A stretch of 64,000 nucleotides of DNA, taken from assembly GCA_043228905.1 (NCBI GenBank), contig JBHGNT010000007.1, positions 7,812,001-7,876,000 of the forward strand. The letters run 5' to 3'. Below the pieces are notes generated by a model that was given only the letters and a program-made list of their open reading frames with translations, was not told the origin of the DNA and did no database searches. Source of the stretch: Azolla caroliniana (Eukaryota > Polypodiophyta). The first letter of the stretch is position 1, and every line of letters starts with the position of its first letter. Shown in pieces: positions 42,881-53,392 of the stretch. The position numbers and the translations under genes are program-made.

Positions 42881-43141
42881 TTGTCTTTATATGTAAGAAG
42901 TTTTCAAGTATATTCTACTTCAAGATCCTTGCAGGGAGTCAAGTTCTTCTCGCGGAGTTATGTTTGGCAGATTGTCTCCTCGTTGTCTCTATGGGTTCTT
43001 TGGAAAGCTAGGTGCTCCAAGTTATACAATGATGAAGACATTCACGTTGTGGATCAGGTAAAGTCTTTTTGGAATTTATTAGTACATTCGGTTAAAGGTG
43101 AGTATGACAGGTATAAAGGCTATGGAAACACAGCCATTTGA
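42881..43141 (+). pseudogene. Possible LINE C-terminal fragment (zf-RVT-like)
   Basis: 86-codon frame with YVWQIVSSLSLWVLWKARCS, resembling the I-L-W-x-I-W-K-A-R-N segment after the zinc-binding RT domain of plant L1-type LINEs. Nothing upstream supports a full element. Low confidence. Confidence 0.35.
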
Positions 43142-43639
43142 AAAAGAAAGAGATTACGACAAGTTTGGTCAGCTATTCCTATAATGTTAGATGCAGGCAC
43201 GGAGGTTAGTTGGTTGTTCCCGCCACCAGTACCATTCTTATGGCGTACAACATGAGATAACAGGGAGCAGACGGTGGCGGCATGTAGGAAGCTTATTTTA
43301 ATGTAGGTAAGATATACATATGCTAGAAGAAGATATGAGGAAATAGGATGATGTTCTGGATGCTGAATCAGACTAGTATAAGAAGATTTTAGTGGTATGA
43401 GGCAGATTTCGTGTGATAATCAGAGACATCGACATGGTGGATGTGGACAGGTTGAAATAGGTTTAAGTTGTTTTGTGATTAGGATGACTAATGTTGGTGG
43501 GGGTTGTCGAAGATTACTAGGAGAAGGGCCGCGTTAATCGGTGAGACAGAATAGGGGAAGCAAGATACCCTAGATATGGGCTGACTTAAGACAGATATTA
43601 TGGTTCTCATAGGTTGCGGGATGATGGCAGTGGGATTTG

Positions 43640-44330
43640 AAGCAACTTTGTCATGGTGTGAGGATGAGTGGTGTTGGTGCGAGGGCTGAAGCAGATCAGG
43701 AGGGGAGAGGAATCATTGTTCACTTATTTTGTTGTTAATTGCACAGGATATTCGCGGTACTCGGCGAGATGGTGGATGTGGATTGATTGAAGCAATTTGT
43801 TTGTTTTTAGGAGTGATGATGGTGGGGGGGACAGAAGCAAATCATGAGGGGATGAGGAACCATTATTCACTTGTTTTTGTTGTTATTTGTATAGGTCAGA
43901 GGTGGTATTCAGCGAGATGGTGGATGTGGTTTGATTGAAGCAATTTCTCTGTTTTTAGGAGTGACGATGGTGCGGGGTAACGAAGCAAATCATGAGGGGA
44001 TGAGGAACAATTTCTCATTTTTGTTGATTCATTGCACAGGTCATTGGTGGTATTCAGCGAGATGGTGGATGTGGACTAAAGGAAGCAATGTGTCTGTTTT
44101 AGGAGTGATGATGGTGGGGGGGATTGAAGCAACTCATGAGGGGATGAGGAATTTTTTTACTTATTTTGTTGTTAATTCCACAGGACATTGGTGGCATTCG
44201 GCGAGATGGTGGAGGTGGATTGAATGAAGCAATTTGGTTGTTTTTAGGAGTGATGATGGTGAGGGGGCCGAAGCACATCATGAAGGGAGAGTGAATAAGT
44301 TGTGGGGATCGAAGCAAATGGGGTGAGAGG
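43640..44330 (+). repeat. Tandem repeat, ~146-bp unit, four-plus copies
   Basis: The word GAGATGGTGGA recurs at 43766, 43914, 44059 and 44203, giving periods of 148, 145 and 144 bp. Each unit has TTTTGTTGTTAATTGCACAGG, a GAGATGGTGGATGTGGA block, and TTTTTAGGAGTGATGATGG. A partial, diverged copy precedes at about 43650. Units are about 85% alike. No protein domain. Confidence 0.9.
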
Positions 44331-47300
44331 TGGAGATTAGTATAGTACATTTCATTTTCATGGTCCGTTTTTTTCTCCCCAACAATTTTTACAAATGTTG
44401 GAATCAGTTCAGATCTGTTTGCAACTGTTTCCGTTGGGATGGTGAATCTTCTTACAGCTCCACACCTGACACATATGATTGGAAAGACGGAGGACATGGA
44501 ATATCATGTGAAATATAAGTTTTCTATGGAGTTCTGTTCTAAGAGCCCGAAATTTTGTTTTCTGTAGCAGATCACTGGAATCAATGTTGTGTTTTATGGC
44601 TGTTTTTTTTCCCAACAGTTTTTACAAATGCTAGAATCAATTCAAATATACTGGTGGAGATGAAACAATATTATGTACTATTTGTATACTGCCTCTGGGC
44701 TTTTTATTAATACCAATGGAGCATATGTTTTATGGTAAAAAAATTATTGTATAATTGATTGGAAACACAACTTTATTTTGTATTCCAACATATGATTAAT
44801 GGAGGTGTGAGTACCTTCACGATTTGACCAATCTCAAGGTTTGTTATCATGAGAACAATAATTGTTTGATCATAATAGCGTTTGAGTACTAAAATGTCCA
44901 AGCACTATATAAATCTTCAATCTTCATTTGTCATGTTAGATTGCAACCTTTCAACAAAAAATTATATTATCTTCTCCTCAGGTTGAGTTGCTACACTTGT
45001 ACCTTTTAAGAGGTTACATATGATCTTCCAAATCTAGTTGTATTGTTCCCCTTAACCACATTGCGGTGCACATATATCTTTATGAACCGAAGACATGCTT
45101 AGTTTTGACTATTTTTTCTATAGAACACTTTAATAAGCAAAGGAAGCGAAATGATTACGCGATGACTTTATCCATAGTAGCCATGAGAATTAATAATAAT
45201 CTATAGGATTCAATATTGTATATACCACTTTTAGTCAAGTCGTACCAACCTTTCCCAAAAGCCTATATGAGGATACATTAGGAAGGGGTGAATCATATTC
45301 TAGCCATATATACATCACCTAAGAGACTTCATGCATCATTACAAATTCAATTTGAAGCTTGCAATCACAATTTACCTTCTTATAAGATTGGATGGTTATC
45401 AATCTCACTAAATGGATGGTTATTGATTTGATGCTTGCAATCACAATTGACCTTCATATATAGATTGTTTTGAACTTCAAATGCCCTTTTTTTTGCATTT
45501 AAGTATAAAATGTGCCCTTCATTTTCACGTATAATTATACTAGAAGATAACAAAGAAAAAGTTATACAAAAATAAGGCATGATATGGAAAAATGGGATGA
45601 CCTTGTGAGAAGATAATGCTTTTCCTTTTCTTTCTCGAAGGATCTAAATAAGTTAAACTATTGTAAATTTGGACGAAAAGGAGGTAAGATGTCTTTCTTT
45701 TATTTATTTTATACAATTAGCTTACCCTAGTTGTAGTTTATTGGATGACCAAAGCCAAGACCTTTGGTTTAAGGTGTAACCCAAAACTATATCATTTAAC
45801 ACTATTTCTCTCCCTTTGTTTGCGCAACCAAGAGAGAGAGGTATATATTGATATTTTTTGAACTTCCATGAGAGATCGATTGTGATCTATGAGATAGGGC
45901 CTAGCCATTGGCGAAGATCGATCGAACATGGGTTCTCTCACATTTATGACTATGATGCTATGGTTTAAACTGCCAAGCCGACAACCACATTGAGAAAGAG
46001 AGAGAGGATTTAACTATATGGATTATAAATTATATTGTATTTACATCTTATTTAACAAAACAAAAATACCCTAAACACTAAACACTAAGCCCTCTACCTT
46101 CTCTAATTCTTTTTCTTTTTAAAATTAATTCTCCATCAACAGTACATACATTAATTTTTTATTATTAAATCCCTCGTGCAACATTCCTCCCCCAATAGTA
46201 AAGCATTAACCTTTTTTATGACTAATAAATAAGAGAAAAATTAGTTAGTTTTGACCCTTAAGCCACTTAACTCATAATAATAAATATAAGCATGAAAATG
46301 GACAACCATATATTTTATGCTTCAACAATGATGAATTCATGATTTTTTTACCTTAGAGTTATGGTTTTTTAGCCAAAATATGGGAAAATGGTCATCGATA
46401 TGCAACCCTACTTGCAATATGGTTATGGAAAAAAAAATGTTGTAGCATTACAAAGATTATATTCTACCAAGGTTGTGAATTCAAGTCACACAAAATAGGT
46501 TTTATGTTGTTTTAATGAAAATGATGTTCATGTTATTGGTTTAAGATCTCTTAAAAAAGGACTATAAGACCGAAAGAGTTGAAAACAATAGTGGTACCGG
46601 CTTACAAACATCAACGTATATCAAAGGGTTGAAAACATTAGTATTGCCTAAAATAAGAGAAAACATTAACTAATTAATCATATACAACAATAATAAAGTC
46701 TTGTTTTGAGTAAACTCACATCACACGTGTCACCTTTTTTTAACTATCTAAGGTGATTTTTCATAACTTTGTAAGGGAACATTCCTTGTAAGCATTATTG
46801 AGAGCTTCTTGTCATGTCATGAATAATGCAAGTTTATGATGAAATATTATATACTTTAAATGGTCGCACGAGGCTGTACATGTAAGTGCTAACATATTAT
46901 GACATTAACCAGGAGATTGTGGATGGAAACGTTTGTGGTCCATCACTTTCAAATGCCTGTCATTAAATATTAGCCTAAGCAATTGTTCCTTTTATTAAAT
47001 GTCCTACACGTGATTAGGAATATTTTCTATTTTAATAACCTTGCACAACCACTAAAAGTCTTATGAATATTAAATCAAACATGATCATTAGGAAGTATAA
47101 GTTTATAAATATACAAAACACCTAATCAAATGCTAGGTAATTATCGAGTAAAAAAACTAAGCATTAGCCATTCATTGTTGCCTTTCCTTGGAAAAGAGAT
47201 ACGAGGAGATATTTTGTCTAGAGATATGTTAGACATTTTCTTTTAAATGGCGGATTAATTATGTTTGTTGGTAATTTTAATCAAAATTATATTGTATTTA

Positions 47301-48589
47301 CCCCTTCAATATACAATATGGGCGTCTTTTGAATTGAACAACATTCATTGTTCGAAGATTGATGAGAAATGCCAAGGAGCTGGAGCTCAAAAGTAGATTA
47401 TCGTGTTAGTCGACCTAAGTGAGGGATATGATTTATGCCAATTCAATCACGTTTCTATTTCAAACCATAATTCTAATCCTAAAGTATAACTTTTAAATTC
47501 TTAAATAGAATCCATGTCGTTTTGACGACCATTATTAGACAATCAAGTCATTCTCACCTTTGCTTAAAAAAAAGGAAAGTAAAGAAAATGTGGCACCATG
47601 TTGAGTGGGAAGACTCATGATAAACAATCACATATACACTTCATTAGTTATAGCTTTTATATGTTTGTTTCTTCTAGTAAGGATGACATATTAGCATTTG
47701 AATTCCCACGCTTTGTTATTGGGTGAATGATTTCATTTACTCATTTTTATATAATATTAAAAAGTTAAATATAGAAAAGTTTGTTTATAAAATGCTGAAA
47801 AATCTCATTGTCTCTCTCATGAGATGGAGGATTGTATATAATTATATTTATGTGTTGTGATAATCTTATGGAAAGAAGCTAGTGATAAGATGGCATGATG
47901 GTCGAAGCTTAAGTAAAGAAATGAAGTTTTTGATAGGTGTGACATTTTCTAGGTAGATTACATTGCAACTCAAATGCTCCCTTGTTCCATGATGGACACT
48001 ATGCAAACACAATCAATATTGAAAATGGTCTTTTAGAGATAAAGGAAACAGGTCATGTGTGATGGAAATGAAACTAAGTGTGGGAACTAAAGAGAACATA
48101 AAGAGCTCGCACAAATAATGACATGTGCACCCGTGCACCTGAGGCTATTGCCCACACAATAATGACAAGTCGCCAAAGCATTGTATTGCTAGGCCAAATG
48201 TCAAATGGAGAAACATAAGAGAGAAATCTAGGGCCCAACCAAAGGGTTAATGAAGCAACATAACTTGAGGATAACTAGATTGACACTTCTATGAGTGTAA
48301 TTGACATTCCAAGTTCAATGCTTGAATTTTTTTTAAATAAGATAATGATTGAGAACAAAACTGAGGACAAAGACTTTGATATGAGGACAGATGAAGGAAA
48401 AGTACACAAATGGAGTTGCATGACGAAGACCACAATGAGCCTCACAATAGGCATGCACTTGAACACGCAAGTGCCACATGGAGAAACGAAGGTTGCATTG
48501 AGAACGGGGCAAAAGAAAATAAAAAGACCCAGTACTAAAGATCCATAAAAGACTTAAGTGTGAATGACCCACTACTTGTTATGTACACA
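44331..48589. other. Long intergenic stretch, nothing recognised
   Basis: AT-rich sequence with only short frames. A weak tRNA-like word pair (GGTTTAAAC-type and GTTCGATC-type on the minus strand) lies around 45880-46000 but is too diverged to call. No gene signal for over 4 kb. Confidence 0.5.
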
Positions 48590-48715
48590 TAACGTTGGTG
48601 AGGGTAGGTCACTAATATTTACATTAGTGAAGGGTATGTTCAATAACGTTAAAAAGGGGACTAATGTGATTGGATAGAAGGAATGATAGGTGCATGCACT
48701 ATCATGATTTGGACA
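48590..48715 (-). repeat. Dispersed repeat, inverted partner of 18693-18835
   Basis: The reverse complement shares ordered words with 18693-18835. Confidence 0.65.
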
Positions 48716-48779
48716 ACCAATGAATTGAGAGCCTTTTAGAAAGGCACATCTATTCAAGGGACCTAGGAAAAGGTATACC

Positions 48780-49762
48780 TTGTGTCTTTCGACTTATCTC
48801 TGTCGGTTGACCCGGAGTCTGCTATCTTCTTCTTCAACTCCCAGTCAGTAATAGTCTTGTCTTCCATGAAGACTATGTCGTGACTCGGAAACACCTTCTT
48901 GTTGACCAAGTCCCACACTCGGTAGCCGAACTTAACATATTGTACCTGATGCATGCTCGGATAGGCCGGGAAGAAGTGAGTGTGGCATCTGGCAATGCTA
49001 GTATCCAAGGAATATGCATGGCTGGGACTTCGGATCCAACTTTGCTCTCTTGTCCTTTGCAACATGCATGTAGGAGAGACAGGTGAACACCTTTAGATGC
49101 TGGTAAGACACGATTTTACCGCTCCATACTCTTCGTGGTGTGTCTCCGTCCAAGGGTGTTGAAGGTGATCTATTTATCACGTACGTTGTCGTCATCAGCG
49201 CCTCAGTCCAAAACGTCTTGGCTAACTTCGCATGTGCCAACATGCTTTCGACTCTCTCCATTACGGTTTGGTTCATCCTTTTGGCCAGTCCGTTCAGCTC
49301 CGATGTCTTCGGCACGGTGAATTCGAGCCGGATTCCCTTTGAATAGCAGTACTCTTCAAATTGCCCCCAAGATTCACCTTCATTTTAGCTTTCAGCTTTT
49401 GGCCGGTTTCCCTTTCCACTCTCGCGTGGAAGTCCTTGAAGACAGATAATACCTGGTCCTTCGTCTTCAGTGGCGAGACCCACAACTTCCGGTTGTGGTC
49501 ATCTATGAACGTCACGAGGTACTGCGATCCCGCATGTGACTTCGTGTCAACTTGGCATACATCAGTATGCACAAGTTCTAGTGGTGCGTTCCGTCTAATC
49601 AGTGGTCTTGTCTGGAAGGAGGTTTTGTTTTGCTTGCTTGCCAGGCCATCGGTGCACTTGTCAAGTTGCACGTCTTTCACCTCTAGAATGAGGTTATCTT
49701 TAGCAAGTCTTCTTATCCCTTTCTAGCTCATGTGACACAACCACTTGTGCCACAACTCACCG
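48780..49762 (-). pseudogene. Copia fragment E: pre-integrase and integrase
   Basis: Minus-strand sequence closely related to element A: GELWHKW-like start at 49757, QLDKCTDGLASKQNKTSF, FIDDHNRKLWVSPLKTKDQV, then a disturbed region where ADNGGEY should be, then PKTSELNGLAKRMNQTVMER, FWTEALMTTTYVINRSPSTP, VFTCLSYMHVAKDKRAKLDP, and after an inverted insert KFGYRVWDLVNKKVFPSHDI. It covers only the region equivalent to A 10550-11450, so both ends of the element are lost. Confidence 0.85.
48931..49001 (+). other. 71-bp inverted segment inside copia fragment E
   Basis: On the plus strand this stretch encodes NILYLMHARIGREEVSVASG, matching element A residues NTLYLMNARLFSEEVNVASN just before GELWHK. 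It sits in the opposite orientation to the surrounding integrase, replacing about 14 bp of the GYGDDEFGY region. Confidence 0.75.
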
Positions 49763-49779
49763 GTATTTTGACACAACGG

Positions 49780-50344
49780 GCACAAAACCGACCAAGTTGG
49801 AATCGGCCACAACGAAATCAGCAGTGTGGGAGATTGAGTTGAAATCCGAAGAATGTGCAACCAAGCTGAAAACAGCCCCCACACAAGTAACTTTGTGGGG
49901 AGTCATGACCCGCGCTAGTATCTGTGAAAAAGTGATGGAGCGGTTGCATCAATCCACCGTCAGATTGTGTGTTTCCAACTAGGATAGCCTTAAAACAATC
50001 AGATGTCGAGGGGTTGCAATGAGGTAAAATGTTAATATCTCCTGGTGGGGACCGACTTGAAGTACCAATGGGATAGTGGCTTCAGTAACCACCCCCAAAG
50101 AGAGAACAAGTCCGTCGATAGCTTCAACAAATATGGGTTTTGTTGTGCAAATGGTGGGGATACTATGTGCTTGGACGAATGAGATATTGATAAAACAAGT
50201 AGATGCACTGGAATTGAGCAAGGCATGGGATTGCATTGAAGTAGACCCAAAACAAAGATTTACTTGCAAAGTAAAACCTCCTGATGGCGTAACGGAATTG
50301 TAGGAGCACGGAGAAGTTGGGTAACGGAACACGTCCGGCTGCAT
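49780..50344 (-). pseudogene. Element K protease region (Ty3/gypsy chromovirus-like)
   Basis: The frame HALLNSSASTCFINISFVQA, KPIFVEAIDGLVLSLG and PLVLQVGPHQEILTFYLIAT matches the retropepsin of chromovirus-type elements (A-L-x-D-S-G-A-S-x-x-F). The catalytic D-S-G reads N-S-S, so it is inactive. RHLIVLRLSWLETHNPTVDW is the conserved end (I-I-L-G-x-x-W-L). After ~49979 similarity fades and fragment E begins at 49762. Confidence 0.75.
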
Positions 50345-50439
50345 GGCTCCTACTGCAGCTAGACTTGGTCGTTTTCCTGTTGTTGAAAAACCTCCACAAG
50401 ACGTGCACAGTGGGATTGATGACTAGGACCTCGTACCAG

Positions 50440-51389
50440 GCAATGACGGATGACATGACCGAGGGTACCACAATAGAGGCAGAGGCTATTGTCACATCAA
50501 TGTTGTCGTTGGGCATTAGTTAATGGTTGGGACCAAGCATGGTTGATCTCCATTGGGGTATGGGGGTCGACCTCCATCTGGGTATGACTATCATTGGAGG
50601 ATGGCAATTGTGGTGTGGTTGGCAAAACTGATATATATGGCCTTGCGATTGGAGCGTTGCGGGAGGAAGACTGAAATCCTTTGACTCCCATGTTCCTCCT
50701 GACGAAGCTCAAAAGGACGATTATCACATTGAACGGCTCGGGAGATTACTTGGCACAATGATGTGGGTTCCGGAAAGTTTAAGAGAAAAGTCTTGACATC
50801 ATTTCGGAGGCCTCAACTAAAACGGTTGCATAAGGCTTGGTCATCCCAGCTGACATCACACGCGATCTGAAGAAACTCTAAAGCATAGACAGAGGCTGGA
50901 CGGGATCCTTGTTGTAAGGAATAGAGCTTTGTGAGTGTCATTCATCGTTGGTCTGTATCTCCAAACGTGGCTTCAAGCTCCACAAGGAAGGTAAGAAAGT
51001 TGTCTAAGAGTGGGGATGAGGTCTCGACCAATGGTGCAAACCATGCTTGCGTCGGTCTGGAGAGAAGGGTAGCCCAACGAAGAGAAATCGTTAGCATAAC
51101 ATTGGGGTTGTAAACGAATGATAAGCCAAATTTGATTGATGAAGCCACGAAGACGCGCCCTCGAGCCGTTGAATTTGTCGGGTAGGTTGACGCTAGGTTC
51201 AAGGACATATGGATGGGAAGAGGAAGGGGTTATGCTAGGTGTTGATGGAAGGTGAGGCTCAGCGGGTGGGGGGTTGTTGGATGTGCCATTTTGAAGTTCT
51301 TGTAATGATTCACGAAGGATTTCATTTTCTAGTTGAAGTTGTTGCAAGGTTGTCATTACTTGGTTTAAGTTGTTGACGGAGTCGGACAT
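50440..51389 (-). pseudogene. Element K gag and zinc knuckle
   Basis: Starts MSDSVNNLNQVMTTLQQLQL (coiled-coil-like), then NLPDKFNGSRARLRGFINQI, the signature of Gag proteins with a DUF4939-type N-terminus. After a frame change: RWATLLSRPTQAWFAPLVET, SPLLDNFLTFLVELEATFGD. The nucleocapsid knuckle CLYCGTLGHVIRHC (CX2CX4HX4C, about 50481-50440) is intact. Frames are broken by at least two shifts. No RT remains. Confidence 0.78.
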
Positions 51390-51431
51390 GGTAGCAAGAA
51401 GAGGAAGGTGAAAAAACTGTCACAGACAAGT

Positions 51432-51455
51432 AGAGAGAGAGAGAGAGAGAGAGAG
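51432..51455. repeat. (GA)n microsatellite
   Basis: About twelve GA units in the leader of K gag. Confidence 0.9.
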
Positions 51456-51469
51456 CATAGTGCCTAGAT

Positions 51470-51537
51470 GGATGTAGCTCAGTTGGTAAAGTTGCCCAAT
51501 GGAAACTAGCTAGTCATGGGTTCAACCCCTACATTCC
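51470..51537 (+). repeat. tRNA-derived SINE-like segment
   Basis: GGATGTAGCTCAGTTGGT (A box included) and GGGTTCAACCCC (B box) are followed by TACATTCC, which pairs with the first seven bases as an acceptor stem would. No anticodon arm can be drawn. A relative lies at 56038-56101. Confidence 0.55.
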
Positions 51538-51604
51538 ACAGTGGCATCTAGTGAATTAAGAGATATATATGAAGTATATAATAGAGAGAAGTGAGACATT
51601 TGGG

Positions 51605-51627
51605 TTTCGAACCCACGACGTAGTGCT
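51605..51627 (-). repeat. tRNA-like segment, B-box half (other half 55704-55741)
   Basis: Minus strand GTGGGTTCGAAACCC is a near-perfect B box. The matching A-box half, TAGCTTACCCTAGTGGTAAG, lies across element J at 55704-55741. J inserted between the two, at GTGCT. Confidence 0.5.
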
Positions 51628-51921
51628 TGTTGGGGACAACGCCGTCAATGCGGAAGTGCAAGCAACATTCTTATGAAGAAGAACCTGTGTATGCATGAGC
51701 AAGATAGACACAGAGAGAGAGAGAGAGGCACAAAGGAAACGTTATATTCCAAATAGCAACTGTTTACAAATGACAACCAACCTTTACTAAAGGTTACAAA
51801 GTCACTTTATATAGTGACTATCCTAAGGCAACTACCCTTTATGCTATTTAAAGAAATGGCCCGAACTTGGGCTGTCCAAAGGGACAGTGTGAATATGGCC
51901 ATTATACACTCGTATTCGACA
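51628..51921 (-). repeat. Element J 3' LTR
   Basis: 294 bp, TGTTGGGGAC...TTCGACA on the plus strand. A TATA-like CACTATATAAAGTGAC lies on the minus strand. The minus-strand polypurine tract CCATTACGGGGGAG (51935-51922) adjoins it. Confidence 0.93.
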
Positions 51922-52046
51922 CTCCCCCGTAATGGGCGTACAGATGGGTTATCTTAAAGAATTATAGGTATATATACAAGGTTTATCAGACAGATCAGTT
52001 TTGTTAGAGTCGGCAAGATTCGAGGACAGAAGACCGAATCGGTCAG

Positions 52047-52176
52047 GTCGGAAGAGCTAAAGTTGATCCTTAGAGAACCGATGTCGGTGGTCCGAAACCA
52101 TCCTGTGTTATGTCGGAAGAGCTAAAGTTGATCCTTAGAGAACCAATGTCCGTGGTCCGAAACCATCCTGTGTTAT
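52047..52176. repeat. 65-bp tandem duplication in element J
   Basis: 52047-52111 is repeated at 52112-52176 with two differences (starts GTCGGAAGAGCTAAAG). It is non-coding, downstream of RNase H. Confidence 0.9.
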
Positions 52177-52186
52177 GTGTCTGACT

Positions 52187-53392
52187 TTAACCAGGCCGAT
52201 TTTTCGTTACGCCCATCTGGTGCCGAAGGGACCGGAAGCGGTCCGCCAAAAGACACTTGGTCATTCCATCTGCGACATTATCGGTTGTGGATATCTTCTC
52301 GAGACGGATTTTCCCTGAAATGATGTAGTCCCGAACGAAGTGATATCGAACGTCGATATGCTTAGAGGCGTTGTGGTGAACCGGATTTTTTGACAAAGCA
52401 ACAACACCCTGACTGTCGTTGTAGACAACTGGAGTCGAGTCGGCGTCCACTTGTCGAAACGTGTGCGCCAGCCGACCGAGCCATAAAGCTTCTTTTGCCG
52501 CGTCGGACGCAGCTACATATTCCGCTTTGGTCGTTGAGGTGGTTGTGCATTCCTAAAGTTTTGACTTCCACGAGATTGCTCCATTGCCGAATTTGAAACA
52601 GTATTCTATTGTTGATTTCCAACTGTCCACACAGCCAGCGAAGTCCAAGTCGGTGTAACCGACTACGCTTGAGGTTGAGTTCGGGCCGAAAAGAATGTCG
52701 TGGTCTTTTGTGCCAACTAGATATCTGAACACATGCTTGAATGCGTTCCAGTGCGATCAGCCGGGTTTGTGCATGAATCTGCTGACGACTCCTATGGCGT
52801 GAGAAATATCAGGCCGTGTCGTGACCATCGCGTACATGAGGGAGCCAACTGCCGGTGCATACGGTACCGACTTCATATCTTCCCCCTCTGGACCGGATGT
52901 CGGATAGTCTCACTGAGACAGCCGAAGGTTGATGGGGAGCGGGGTCAAAGCAGACTTGGCCGATTGCATGTTGAAGCATTCTAAGACACATCCGATGTAG
53001 TCGGTTTGAGACAAGAAAAGTTGTCGTGTATTGCGATACCGACTAATCTTCATACCTAGTATGTGTCTTGCCGGACTGAGGTCCTTCATGGCAAACTTCA
53101 ACCGCAATTGTCGAACGAGTTTGGTGAGCTCTCCGGCATGCCGACTGGAGAGTAGCATGTCGTCCATGTAGATGATGAGGAAGACGAGAGACCCTTCTTG
53201 AGTTGTTTTGGTGAAGAGACAGTGGTCCTCATCGCTCTTTGAGAAGCCGACCGATTGGATGAAGTCGTCGAACTTCTTGTACCACTGTCGGGGTGCCTGT
53301 TTCAGGCCATGGAGACTCTTCTTGAGTCGGCAGACTAGATGTTCCTAGCCGGATGCCACAAAGCCTTTCGGTTGCTCCATATAGATTTCCTC
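52187..53392 (-). pseudogene. Element J reverse transcriptase (C-terminal) and RNase H
   Basis: Continues the gag-RT frame after stops: catalytic IIYMDDMLLSSRHAG, FAMKDLSPARHILGMKISRY, YIGCVLECFNMQSAKS, then RNase H VVYNDSQGVVALSKNPVHHN and HIDVRYHFVRDYI, ending MTKCLLADRFRSLRHQMG. Several stops and frame changes make this copy inactive. Confidence 0.85.

Noticed and set aside
43709-44330. CRISPR-like array
   Set aside because: The ~146-bp units are whole-unit tandem repeats without unique spacers, in a plant genome.
48291-48548. 85-codon frame as a gene
   Set aside because: No domain, no splice context, and it lies next to dispersed repeats.
51470-51537. Functional tRNA gene
   Set aside because: Acceptor-like ends and A/B boxes are present, but the D-arm, anticodon arm and T-stem do not pair, and related degenerate copies exist nearby. 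It fits a SINE head or tRNA relic.
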